Assembly: GCA_023678885.1 (NCBI GenBank)
Contig: CM042975.1
Coordinates: 32,954,729 to 33,018,728, forward strand
Length of the DNA stretch: 64,000 bases
Source of the DNA: Pogostemon cablin
Taxonomy: Eukaryota > Streptophyta > Magnoliopsida > Lamiales > Lamiaceae
Direction: 5' to 3'
Under the pieces are notes generated by a model. The model did no database searches. It saw nothing but the letters and a program-made list of their open reading frames with translations, and had not been told where the DNA came from. The position numbers and the translations under genes were made by a program. Below are positions 20,015 through 31,207 of this stretch, piece after piece. The number at the start of each line of letters is the position of its first letter. Position 1 is the first letter of the stretch.

Positions 20015-21290
20015 TTAATACAAAATAACATGAAAATATATAAGCATGCTACATAAAACTAGAAGAATACATATAAATCCTATAAGTGTTGCAGCGCATA
20101 TGGAAGTCAAAACCCAAAACAAGTTTTGAAGATGAGCATAATCATCACCTATCAAGTCTAACTAACAAACTGCTAAATAACTGTCCGATGCCAGCTGCAC
20201 TGAGATGGAACAGGATAGCCAAAGTGCGTGTGGAACGAAAATGATCTATGATCCCTTTAAGCAGGAAAGAGTCGGCCACCAATACAAATAGTAACTGTGG
20301 GATCATCCAAGTAACTAAAATCGGCCTAGGTGATCTCATTCGCGACCTACGTGCTCTCAGTCGACTGTAATACTCCCGCAGCAATCATACCTAGAGTGGT
20401 AGATGCTAGACCTAATCCAACTCTCTGACTACCACTCACTCCACCTAAACATGGAAATAAATACCGATCTAATACTATAGTGCACACTAAAGCTGCTATA
20501 CCAGCCATACAAAAAACAAGTAATATGGGGAGGACAGTGTGATGACCTATCAATTGGCCCATCTGATGAACAAAACATGTGGGCGTCTGCGCCGTACCTA
20601 GTGCACACGCTACCCACAAAACTAATAATATGCCCCGACTGGATGGAGCAAGAGGAGTGGCACTGGATGGACGAAACATGAATGCAGGCCTAACCCCTCA
20701 ATATCTATATGTATTTCTACCTAAACAAAAAACTAACATACTAAGAAACATCATAATACTAAACAAAATAAACTCATACTCAAATTGTAGACTTGGAGCC
20801 GAAAAGATGTATACTAGAGCAGCAATCCCCTTGTCCCACCAGTACTTATGTTGCCGGTCGTATTGGTGATGGACAAAGGTGTGAAGAACCATGTCGAGCC
20901 CTCCCATCCCCAAAGAGAGGAGCCAAATCCCGACATAAGATGGAATCACGGGTATGGAATGAGCAGCATTCGATGATATGCTCAAAACTACACATGCCTG
21001 TTACAAAAAAAAAAAAAATTATGAATGAGCAATTTTTTTATTTACGTATTAAATTCAAATGCATACATACCGATAAGCATATGAGGGAGAAAACGATGAA
21101 GTGGTATCTGTAATACAAGGTAGATATAATGGCTCCCAATATACCTGCGAAACTAGTGCCTGACTTGCAATAATTTACAATTTGTTCGGGTGAATAACCA
21201 TGTTTCGTTGGGAGCATATATATAAGAAATGCTCAGGACCAGGGACATCATCTGTACCGTAAATTCAATGGCTGCATCCACATCAGACAT
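20015..21290 (-). pseudogene. NPF (NRT1/PTR family) transporter pseudogene (unit 1)
   Basis: Remnant of a proton-coupled nitrate/peptide-type transporter with exons in family order. Exon 1 piece: MSDVDAAIEFTVQMMSLVLS, then after frame damage GTSFAGILGAIISTLYYRYH up to a GT donor at about 21070. Exon 2 starts after a T-run and CAG near 21001: ACVVLSISS, VGIWLLSLGMGGLDM (the LALGTGGIKP region), then TYRY; a single TGA (20698-20700); then GVRPAFMFRPSSATPLAPSS. The C-terminal part has LDRYLFP and SGSQRVGLGLA (the DR-x-x-x-P...G-x-x-x-L-Q-R-x-G-x-G region), a frameshift near 20350, ILVTWMIPQLLF, LFSSLLV, another shift, and NLFWVLTSICAATLIGF, with stop at 20015. It is shorter than a normal NPF (550-600 residues). 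The same lesions occur in unit 2. Confidence 0.8.
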
Positions 21291-21855
21291 TGAATAAATT
21301 TTCATATCCATAGGATTAGACTTGAAATATCACAACAAGAACGTGTATTGATAAAGGAAATTAATGATAGAATTAATTTAAAATGGTGGATTTCTCTAGG
21401 ACAGTAATCACATAATCTACTTTGGTTGTTGGTTCAAACAAAGAGTAAGAAAAGTTAACTTCTACTTTGGTTGTTCCAACAACAAAAAACCTTAGATTGA
21501 AACTCATCAACCAACATGATTGATAGCGTTTGATTTTATACGTGTTCGACACAAAATAAAAACGACTTATTTATTTATATATGTTTGAAAACATTTAGTA
21601 CTTGCTACTAATTACTTTTCTTTTTAATCAATCCTAATCCTAATACTTTTCTTGAAATGAAAAAAATACATCTTAATAATACTCACAATTTACACATATC
21701 ACAACAATTTTACACATATTTTTCATAAATTATTTAAAATATTCACTTTTTATGCACATTCCGGTCCAATAATTTTATACTCCCTCCGTCCGCCGAATAT
21801 GTATACATGCTTTTGCTTTTTACACGTAATTTAAGGAGTATTATTATTTAATATG

Positions 21856-22432
21856 TACTCCCCCGTCCCACACTTATGTTCACACTTTCTGTTTTCTTTC
21901 GTCCCACACTTATCTTCACCACTCAAAAAAGGAAACTTTACATTAACCAATAACTTCAAAAGTTATCTTAATTTAAAAAATACCACTCCCACCTAACAAA
22001 CATAACATACTTTATACTAACTCTGTCCCAGGTATTTTTACCCGTTTGTACGGGCACGGAGATTAAGACGTTTTATTTTTTTTAATATATAATGTAAGAG
22101 AAAGTAGGGATAAATTAATAATTTAAAAAGAAAAAGTGAATAAAGTTATTGGGAATGATGAATAAAGTGTAAAAAAGTAACTAAAGTTGTTGGGATTGTA
22201 AAAAGTAGGTAATAAAATATTATGTATTTTTGCCAAAAATGGAATGGGTAAAAATATGTGGGACACCCCAAAATGGAAAGTAGGTAAAAATACGTGGGAC
22301 GGAGGGAGTAATTTATTTATTACTTAAAAATACCACAATACCCCTAAAAGTCAATAAAGTTGGTAAAAAACAACTTTTCTTAAACTCTGTATCTACTGTG
22401 TCGGTGAACTTAACTATGGGACGGAGGGAATA
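21856..22432. mobile_element. Stowaway-like MITE, outer element of a nest (unit 1)
   Basis: The ends CTCCCCCGTCCCACACTTATG and, from the right, TTCCCTCCGTCCCATAGTTA are inverted and flanked by TA, as in Stowaway (Tc1/mariner-type) MITEs. GTTCACACTTT on the left pairs with the region around GGTGAACTTAAC on the right. A second, complete MITE sits inside at 22018-22310. A solitary similar terminus (CTCCCTCCGTCCGCCGAATA) lies just upstream at about 21780 without an obvious partner. No coding capacity. Confidence 0.7.
22018..22310. mobile_element. Stowaway-like MITE, inner element (unit 1)
   Basis: About 290 bp with inverted ends: CTCTGTCCCAGGTATTTTTACC on the left, and CTCCCTCCGTCCCACGTATTT when the right end is read from the other strand. 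TA flanks both ends. It interrupts the outer MITE at 21856-22432, so it is the younger of the two. Confidence 0.7.
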
Positions 22433-23570
22433 ATAGATAATTGTATTAGTAATGTGTACGTGGAACTTGTGTATTTAAAAATGAACTTGTACACCTTTTG
22501 TGTGAAAGCCCAAATGACAAAATATATACATTTGCTTGCTAGTAAACAGAGTAATATGTAGTATCGAGATAGAGAGAGTATAATGAAGATGTATTTGTAA
22601 GCAAAAAAACAGACAAATCAAAGAATATAGTACCACAGAGGTTACTCTCTCTCACTCGTTGCAGAGTTTAAGTCTTATGTCAATAATTTAAGATGTAATT
22701 AGATGTAATGAATTATTGTTATCTTAATTTTAAATATAGTACAATATTTTGTCTTGTTATTTTGGATTATAAATTTGCATTTATAATCTTTTATATAATT
22801 TATAGAACTCACCTATTTTAACCCGAGGTCATTAGAACTAGGTTCAATTTATAATAACCCTTTTAAATAAGTTTAACTCGAAACTATTTAATCAAAGTTC
22901 ATTAAAACTACTTATTTAATCAGAAGTTCATCATAACTAGCTATCCATTAAGATTGACTCATTTCACATTTCTGTTCAAAACCTACCTAGTGAGATTCAA
23001 AGCCCATTTAAAGGAAAAAACAGTTTGCATGACAAATATCATCCAAAGCCCATTTATTAAGAATGAAAGTTCACGTAGATGTAAAAACAATATAAGAAGC
23101 AAATATAACATTTAAATTATTTGTTAAAATTCAAAGTTCATTTATGAACAAAAAGGTGAACATTAAAGTCTTAGAATGAGAAAACTTGCTCCAATAATTA
23201 TTTTTAATGTAAAAGATTATGATGTTAAAAAATACAGTGAACACATAGAAGAGCGTCATTTCACATTTTAGGACTATATATTTAAGCAAATAATTATAAT
23301 ACTTTAGTTAGAACAATTCATAAATGAAATATCAATTTAAGATAATGATAATAATAAATATTTATGAATGTAACTTAAGATATTTATATTAGCTAATTAA
23401 TTTTTTATATAAAATCGTGTGTTTACATAAATTATTAATTTTTTATGGTCAAAATTAAAATAATTCTTTAAAAATAAATTTAAATTTATTATCTATTTTT
23501 TTAAGATCTGAATTTAATTAAAGAATACTATTAATTCATGCGTTTCTAAAAAATCACTCAATTTTTTTTT
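22433..23570. other. AT-rich intergenic DNA, nothing recognised
   Basis: No gene, RNA or clear element seen. Around 22855-23180 a loosely repeated phrase occurs on the pattern (C/A)AAAGTTCATT or AAAGCCCATTTA, which may be an old degenerate tandem duplication. Confidence 0.5.
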
Positions 23571-24114
23571 TCAATAACGTAGTAATAGTGAAGTATGGAT
23601 TGAAAACTTACTAAGAAGAAAGAGTGAAGCACAAATGGGAAATGGCCTTGTAGTCGTCTCTTGCTCCGGATCGGAGTAATCCAACTCCTCGTCTCCTATT
23701 TCCTCCTCTATCTCCAACTCCGGTCCATGGTCTCCTACTCCCACCTCCACTTCTACCTCATGATCCCCCACCTCCACCCATGTCTCCAAATCCCCTCTCT
23801 CATAAGTGGGGACTCCATTCTTCCCTGCTCTCCCACCTCCTCCAAATCACCTCCCTCATACGGGTTGAGTTCGACTCATCATTCAAAGTCTCGTCATCCT
23901 CCATCACATCCAAATGTGAAGGTGAGTCCGACTCATTGTCCTCTGATCCAGAATGGACTATAGGCGCATTTGACGAGTCGGATCCATCCCCCTCATTTGG
24001 CTGCGACTCTAATCCTCCCTCATCCGGCTCCACCTCTACGTCATGCATGCGCAATATAGGAAAGCTAACTAACTCATCAAAAAATTGCATACACTGGCGC
24101 ATCCAAGGGTCCAT
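23571..24114 (-). pseudogene. Unrecognised acidic protein fragment, frameshifted (unit 1)
   Basis: A frame starting MDPWMRQCMQFFDELVSFPI just after a long T-run ending in AG (possible splice acceptor, read on the minus strand) runs 104 codons to 23800. It is rich in Asp, Glu and Ser (for example SGSEDNESDSPSHLDVMEDD). A second frame (METWVEVGDHEVEVEVGVGD and following, 23571-23789) continues the acidic bias with EIEEEIGDEELDYSDPEQET, so one frameshift probably splits a single exon. The stretch is GC-richer than its flanks, which supports former coding. I do not recognise the family; acidic tails of this kind occur in transposase-derived proteins, but there is no diagnostic motif. Confidence 0.4.
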
Positions 24115-27100
24115 TCTAAAAAAAAAAAAAAAAAAAATTAATTTACAATAGTTTTTTTTTTTTTTTAATCTATCAAGCTCATTTTTAGTTAAAAAAATTA
24201 TTAGTACTTTTAAGAATGATAAATAATAATTAAAACATGTAAACACACCTAGAATTAACAATAATTGAAGCACATAGACATACTCAAAGTATATTTCATT
24301 ATTAATCATGTTTCTCCCAACTAGTTAAAAAGAAGAAGAGAATAATACAAACCAACCTTAATATGCAGCCGATTAAATGCACTTACATATATTTCTTAAT
24401 TTCTTCAATATATCAAATTAATTCTTGGGGTTTTTGAGCAGACTCCTCTCTCTCATTTGAAATTTCTCTACTCTCAAACTTATAGTCTCTCACTTGTACT
24501 CCGGTGGACTCTCTTTTCTCTCACACTAGTACTATCTCTTCTCACCCTCTCACACTCAAGTTTATTCATCATCATAAAAATGTGATTTAATTTATGCTTT
24601 CTATTATTCCATATTTCCAAAACAATAGAATTATATATTATAATAAGAATTTGTTCAAATAATTGATATTGAGTGATTTTTACTTTTAAAGTAAAGTAAT
24701 AAATAATGCATGTGAGATATAAAGTACATTTTTTAGTTAAGGTAATTTTCAAATTTCTACACATTTCCAAAAGTTCTATACAATTTTTATTTTTAAATTT
24801 AATCACAATGAAAAAAAAAGTTGCATAAAATTTTTAATTGTTATTGGTAAGGTTTTTACCATTATTATCTATTAGTGTGTTGTTAATGTATGAGTTAAAG
24901 TATCACCTATATATAATTATAATTTGAAAAGATTGACGAATTCATACATTAAGTTAGGACTCTTAATATTTGAAATTTTGAAGCCTTTCAAATCACTCCT
25001 GGAAATTAATGTCACTCCATTCTGCTTGCTCTTATCTAAACAAACTCCTTCACTTTTAATTCACTCACATTAATTTGGGAGAGTATGATCAGGTTGATAA
25101 AATTGTTGGTGAATATATTTAATATAGGTGGAAGTTATTTATTAAAATCAATTCTTGAAATTTTTATTATTTTTTATGAGTAATTTTTTAAAAAAATTGA
25201 AAATCAAAATTTTTAACTAAAATTAGATTTTTTGCCCAGTACGATTTTCTTACGAAGAAAATCATCAAAAATCTTCCTTAAAAAAAACTAAAAATTCAAC
25301 AATTTCATTATAATCATATCACACAAAGTGCAGGAGAATAAAATCAATGATCAAATCCAAACTGAACAATCAAATAATGGTTTTATCAAAGTGGTTGCAA
25401 GTGGCTTTATATCAATAAGTCATTTAAATCAATAAAAGAACTTTAATATTTTATTGATATTTAAATAATCTCTATAAATCATGAAACAAAGTGTTTAACG
25501 TCCATCCTCAATTCAGAAATGTATGCTTTGTCAATAAATTATCAAATTCGAGACAACGCTTTTTAGTGTATTCAGTGTACTTCAATTCAACAATGCTACC
25601 AAATTGAAACCTCAATTACAGGATTGGCGGCTCCAGGAAGCTCCGGTGGGCCGGCTTCGAGAGTAACAGTAATCGAATCGAATACACACCAAACTGAACT
25701 CCAAACAAAAGAGAGAAAAGGGTTGCTTAAGAAGGGTTTGTGGGCATTTATGATTGAGGGTTTTTAGGAATGTGGTGAAATGGTGGATAATTTTGAGAGT
25801 TGGTAGGAAGGATGAATTCTAGTAATGAAAGGTTTGTCATGTGATGAACTAAACTTCAAAAGAAGGAGAGAAAGGTTTGCATGTTAGTTTTAGTATTCCA
25901 ACCTCTCAACTCTACCATTTTTCAGTAATGTGCTTTTGGCATGTGCATGTCTATTTCTGTGGTGATTCATAATTTTATTCTGAAAATTCAGTTTTACTAT
26001 TACAGTCTTGAGTGCATGTTAATTAATTAATGAATAAGAAACAGGTTAATAATTAGAAATCAATAAGAAAATTGGGGACTGATATTTTTATTTCTAAATT
26101 AGCCAAGAAAGTGAAGGGTCCGAATTTGTACAAGCAAGCTAATTAGTTACCCATTGTAGGAAGGAAAAGAGTGTTAGCAGCTTTTGATGATGATAATTTG
26201 ATCTCAATCATGTTACGGATTTGGAGAGATATGGAACATATGGATAATACAAATTGATCTCACATGTTTCACAAAAATTGATATAAATGTAAAAATTAAT
26301 CTCTCACTCTATATATATATATATATGAAATTACTATGTTAAATTAATTATAAAAAAATGTCAAATTTTAATATTCTTCTTATTTCAATCAATTCTTTTA
26401 AATAAAAAAATAATACTCTTATATTAATTAATTAAAATATATATGGAGTAAAATGTTATTGTTGAACAACTTTTGAACCCGGACACAGAAAACATCAATG
26501 GAGAATGACATAGTCGAATGAATATTTGCTGTATTACTTATATTTAATCTAATTAGCAAATAATGTATCATGTATTTATTATATTAAATTAAAATATATA
26601 TTGTATTTATATACAAACATTTCTTTATTTTAGCAATGAAATTAAAATATTGGCTATGCACACAGTTTAGATGTGCAGTAAAAGCATCTCTTACATCAAT
26701 ATTCTCTTTGTAATTAGAAATTATCAACCTTTCGACTGTCATTTCTATTTACTGCATAAAGTAATTTATTTTAAATTTAATATTAATATGTAAATTTTAT
26801 AAATTTCTATTGCCTTAATATATATTATTATAAAATTTTATAGTTGAACTTTTTTTTTTCTCAATGCATCAAAGATTTATTTATTTTTTCTTCCAATAAT
26901 ATCTAATGTATTTGTAGGAAACTAAGTAACATTAACAAATTAACTAATCTTATTAGATGAAATTATTCACATAGACTGTAATTTTATATTGTACTTAAAA
27001 ACGGAAAAAAAAAAAAAAAGTAAAAACCAAATACATTATAAAAGAAATATTTTTATCTTCATGAGCGGAATAGACCATATATTACGAGATTTTATAATAA

Positions 27101-28314
27101 ATCGATAACAATAGTTATCATGAATTAAAGTTGTAATTAATAATAATTGATTAACAAGTTAAAAACAAGAAGAAGAAGTGAATAATACAAACCAACCTTA
27201 ATATGGCAGCCAATACAATGCCCATAGTTAGTTTGCTTTGATCAACTCTCCAATTAATTATATTATCCTGATTACACATGAATTAATATTGCAATCAATA
27301 ATAATTAATAAAATAAAAAATAAAAATAATAAGAAGGGGAGAAAAATACAAACCAACTTTAATATTAGTAGATAAAGCGCCTTAAATTAAGTCTTGTTAG
27401 ACTTGTTAATTAGTTTGCTTTGATATCAATTATGTTTCCCTACACATGAATTAAAGTTATAATCAATAATTACGAAGAACACACAATCATATTCATCAAT
27501 TTACTAACTAGAACCAACACACAAAACACCACCCACTAAAAAAAAAGAGAGAGAAGATGGAGAAGTAAATAGAGAAAAAGAGAAAGTAAGGGTTGAAGTG
27601 CACTCACGTATATCTCTTTAACTTCTTCAATATATCACATTTTTGAGGTTTGTGGGAAGACTCCTCTTCTCTCTCACTTAAATGTGATTCATCATCATCA
27701 AAAATGTGATATTATTCTTTCTAGCTATTATTCTATATTAACATTGTATTCCCTATAATAAATATCTGTTCATATCATTAATGTTGCAAGAGTGATTTCA
27801 CTATTAAAGGAAAGATAATGTATAATGCATGTGAAATACAAAGTACATTTTCTAATTAAGGTCATTTTCAAATTTCTACCCATTCCAAAAATTCTACACA
27901 GTTGTTATTTTTAAATTTAATATACACAATGAGAAAAAAAAATGTTAGAATTTGACCAACTTTTATTATTGCTAAAGTTACCATACTCTTACAATGTTTA
28001 TTAGAATAAATATATACTAAAGAGACATACTATTTTCAATTTTTTTTAAAAAAAAAATTGAAATGGAAGGTAAAGTATTAAAATAGCACATTAATAAGTA
28101 ATTATAAATTTAATTTATTCAAACCATTTTATTTTAATGATTTATGGAGATTATCTAAATATTGTGTAATTAATTAATGTGTGTCTAAGTTAGATTCAAT
28201 TTGTAGGTAAAACCCTCGTTAATAGATAAATAACTAATTAAAGTGTTACCATGTTAGATCTCTCTTTGCTAGTTAGCTATTAATTTTTTAATATGTTCAT
28301 AAAACATTTTATTT
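24115..28314. other. AT-rich intergenic DNA with diverged repeats (unit 1)
   Basis: No supported gene. A module with ATACAAACCAACCTTAATAT, a TTCTTCAATATATCA element, a CT-rich tract, TTCATCATCAT and ATAAAGTACATTTT occurs at 24335-24830 and again at 27170-27930, and a third diverged version lies at 4830-5300. About 26255-26370 (CATGTTTCACAAAAATTGAT) is an inverted relative of about 6095-6165. The less AT-rich stretch 25560-25760 looks like former exon or UTR but has no readable frame. Long A/T runs lie at about 24121-24168 and 27005-27019. Confidence 0.55.
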
Positions 28315-28555
28315 CATTTTATAGGGCTCTAGGGCTATACGGACTCGAATCGTAGACCTTCTCGGTAAAACATATCAAACTTATTATTATCAAAATGATC
28401 TGAACTGTTTCAAAGATCCAACATGCATTTTTTTTGCATTGGGCTCTTTCATTAACTGATAGAAATATCAGCCAATCCGCCATATTTGTTCTTGACAGAA
28501 AAATAAGATAAGGAGATGGCTCCATGTGCTCTGATTCATTATTTGGGATTCTGAT
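28315..28555 (-). other. trnV-UAC: Plastid DNA insertion (NUPT): trnV-UAC 3' exon and intron end (unit 1)
   Basis: Read on the minus strand, 28364-28330 is the 35-nt 3' exon of plastid tRNA-Val(UAC): CGAGAAGGTCTACG, then a T-arm ATTCGAGTCC and the acceptor strand GTATAGCCCTA. Before it (28365 to about 28552) lies the end of the plastid group II intron, with a hairpin GAGCCCAATGCA/TGCATGTTGG and an imperfect stem that resembles domain VI. From memory, the plastid T-arm begins GGTTC, so the A here would be a mutation. The tRNA 5' exon is absent, so no functional tRNA gene exists. The paralogous site near 6670-6690 has flanks like these but no plastid DNA. Confidence 0.85.
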
Positions 28556-28927
28556 CCATTGATGTGATTTTAATTATGTATGTGAAATTAAGTTAAACTT
28601 TGAATGGAGTGAACGTGATAATAAATTAATCATTGTGTGCATCACAAAACGACTTAATTAATTCAGTATTACTATTTTAGTCTTACTACTCATGCCTTAA
28701 TCATTTATTCTAAGTAGCAACTTAACCTAGATTTCAAAATGATAATGAACAATATTGAAGAGGGTGATTTTTAGATGAATGTAGTTGATTGAATAGCGTA
28801 AGTGGATTAATCAATAAATTAATTATTAGAATGATTAAAGAATTAGCTAGAATTCTCATTATTCATACAAAGTACAAGAGTTTATTGTAATTTTTTTTTT
28901 AATCAATTAATTGAAAATTAATTAAGT

Positions 28928-29241
28928 GATTACTACGGATATATACGCAAAAATACGATAATAATTTATAACTCATCAATATTTCCTTCCTTAACCTTTT
29001 TATCATCGTTTCATTTAAAATCACTAAAAACTCTTATCGATTCTAATTTGTGGGCACGTGTCAGTGCTTAATTATATGTATGAAGTTGAAAGTTAAAATT
29101 CACATGGAGTGAACAGATAATAAAATACTTATTATGAATTACAATTATTTATGTGGATAATATGGACGCATCATTAATAATCAGTAATCCTTAACAAAGT
29201 CTCTTTGTAAAATACTCAATGACACGGGTTGTAAAATAGGT
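28928..29241. repeat. Direct-repeat block d (unit 2)
   Basis: Counterpart of 19-333, with one extra T (ACTCTTATCGATT) and a CAGATATAT variant just after it that units 1 and 3 do not have. Unit 2 has only this copy, because the second one lay in the replaced segment. Confidence 0.85.
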
Positions 29242-29550
29242 CATTTATGATAGATTAAAATATTATTATATTTGTTCTAATATATCAGATATATCAGATA
29301 TATTATTAAAATATTATTATATTTGTTCTAATAATTAAAATATTATTTTTGCTTTGTGTATGGAGGTGTTGCTATGTTTGGTCACAGATAATATTCTTGA
29401 GTATAGTGTGTAATTCTTCATCATAAAGAAATACACAATAAACACAATTAGAGTTGGCGTGCAGTTTCGTTAAGTAATCAAAATCATACAATAACAAAAT
29501 TAAAGACATTATTGGTACAAACTAGTATTTTTTTTAATTTATTTTTCACT

Positions 29551-30045
29551 TTACAACATAATAAAGAAATAAAAAATAAAAAATAAGTAACAGATTAGGG
29601 GGTATACTAATACTGTAGCTCCCTTCACACCTGAATTACTACTCCAAGTCATGCGTTTTTGAAACTTGTAATCCGCATATCCAAAATAGGCCCCATCATG
29701 CCTTAGTTGCCAATAACACTGACCTTTTTCTCGACAACTTTCATTGATTGTGAAATCAATAAAACAACCTGATATATATTTAGAACCCCATGTTGTATTA
29801 CAGCAAAGGTATGCAAACGAAAATAAACCACTCTTATACGTCCAATTAAATTCCTGCAATGTACTGAGTGTAAATTGACCGACGGACTTCGGGTAGCACT
29901 TAGTGGCGGTGATGGAAGAGTTTGGCGGGAGATTGTTGGAGATGTGAACGGTTACTTTTTTTCTAGCGAAGAATGAGCCGTCGGATTCCGGTAGAGTAAT
30001 CAAAATAACGAGGAGCAGCACCAACAACTTGAACGCCGACATCAT
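29551..30045 (-). CDS. S-protein homologue SPH-A (unit 2)
   Basis: 164 residues, protein identical to SPH-A at 643-1137, including the C81/C82 pair and the hydrophobic tail. One silent change in the signal-peptide region (AGAGTAATC versus AGAGTGATC on the plus strand) separates it from the unit 1 and 3 copies. Its upstream region is intact for 540 bp, but the divergent dead SPH is cut off after 40 bp. Confidence 0.9.
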   Translation of the reverse strand: MMSAFKLLVLLLVILITLPESDGSFFARKKVTVHISNNLPPNSSITATKCYPKSVGQFTLSTLQEFNWTYKSGLFSFAYLCCNTTWGSKYISGCFIDFTINESCREKGQCYWQLRHDGAYFGYADYKFQKRMTWSSNSGVKGATVLVYPLICYLFFIFYFFIML

Positions 30046-30585
30046 CTTACAAAAATTGTAAGAAATCTGCTGTTAATTAAGGACCAAAGAATTGGATTTT
30101 TTTGCCAAAGAAAAGAGAATGGAAGAAGAAGAGTAGCGAGAATGAAAGATGAGTACTCCAATCGGCTTTTGGATGTGGATATTGTCTTGTGTATGGAATA
30201 CAACCCTATAAATAGACTCTACAAACACTCTCGCAGATTGTTATCACAAACATTACCATATTTACGAATATTACCATATTTAACATATTTACCATATTTA
30301 TCAATTCACCCTTATTATTTAAGTGGGGATTAATTTAATATTAATTCTTACTTTAATTAATTAAATTTCCAAAAATACGGGCTAGCTGTATTTTGTTGAT
30401 AGCTTCAGTGTTCAATTAATTTTCCTAAAATACAGACTAGCTGTATATTTTTGTTGATAGTTTCAGTGTTCCTAATTCAATTAAAAGTATATATGACTAA
30501 TGGATATATTATGAAAATAAATTCTAAAATTAAGAAGTCTATAAATATACTAACAGAGTTGTTTTAGAATAATTAGAAAGCAAAT
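30046..30585. promoter_or_regulatory. Intergenic region upstream of SPH-A (unit 2)
   Basis: Same layout as 1138-1677, with the plus-strand TATA box at about 30217. Private bases include GGACCAAAGAATT (G in the others) and TTTCCAAAAATACGG (CCTAAAA in the others). Confidence 0.5.
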
Positions 30586-30625
30586 ATGCAGCGTCTGAAT
30601 TTATCAACCAAGTTGTTTGCACTCC
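30586..30625 (+). pseudogene. Divergent SPH pseudogene, start only (unit 2)
   Basis: Only MQRLNLSTKLFAL remains of the gene at 1678-1977; homology with units 1 and 3 ends at GCACTCC (30625). It marks the left edge of the unit 2 replacement. Confidence 0.8.
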
Positions 30626-31127
30626 AATAAATAAAATGTTATGTACTAGATAAGTAATGTTGCAACAAATCAAAGAGTAACCCAAATTATTATAAAAAGA
30701 AATCTAAAAATGATGACTAAACAAAATATTCCAAAAGCTTGTTCATAGTAAGCTAAATTTATTATAAATTATAACTCAATTATTAAGAAAGAATAATTTG
30801 GAAATCAACAATAAAATTTTAGTAAAAAATAAACTAATCAGTAGAATAATCTAGTTTGTTTATATAAATTGAATCCAAATACCCATTTGACCAGATTTCA
30901 CAGGTCCTTTATATGGAATCCATCACAATTACTTTGGATTCCAAATCCCATCAAAATTGGTCAACAATACCATTATTTATTACGAATTACCACAAAGCAA
31001 GATTTAATAATGCCAAAACTTAAAATCAGTTGAATATTGTCTACATAATACAGTCACAAGTTAAGACATGGATACAGTGGCTCAGATGACGGGCTAAGCT
31101 CCTTTAGCAAGTGTTCCCTTTTATGTG
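30626..31127. other. Unique 502-bp filler replacing 6.6 kb of unit 1
   Basis: Has no counterpart elsewhere in the window. The last 100 bp are less AT-rich (GACATGGATACAGTGGCTCAG, GGGCTAAGCTCCTTTAGCAA) and could derive from a transcribed region elsewhere. The right junction shares CTGGCCGGCC with the UGT exon, which may be microhomology used in repair. No frame of note. Confidence 0.8.
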
Positions 31128-31207
31128 CTGGCCGGCCGGCCACGCTACTTATCGCCTTCTTGCAGCCATTCCTCAGCTCATCGAGAGTGGGATTATCTCT
31201 GAAAATG
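31128..31207 (+). pseudogene. UGT exon 1, last 80 bp only (unit 2)
   Basis: Matches 8330-8409 exactly to the donor site (GAAAATG/GTAAGAA). The promoter, start codon, PAQGHVTP motif and about 83 percent of the exon are gone. Confidence 0.9.

Larger units (their letters stand above)
1..28908. repeat. Tandem unit 1 (28.9 kb)
   Basis: First unit of a large tandem array. SPH-A recurs 28,908 bp later (643 to 29551) and again 51,704 bp later (52347). The window opens inside the unit, so its true edge is unknown and the start given is only the phase of the window. Intergenic DNA, transposons and pseudogenes are all shared with unit 2 at roughly 99 percent identity or better by eye, outside the segment 1718-8329 that unit 2 lacks. 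Confidence 0.95.

Noticed and set aside
25560..25760. Possible exon in the stretch with GGCGGCTCCAGGAAGCTCCG
   Set aside because: No frame longer than a few dozen codons without stops and no recognisable motif on either strand.
28330..28364. Functional tRNA-Val gene
   Set aside because: Only the 3' exon and part of a group II intron are present; the 5' half with the D-arm and the anticodon part is missing and the flanks are nuclear.
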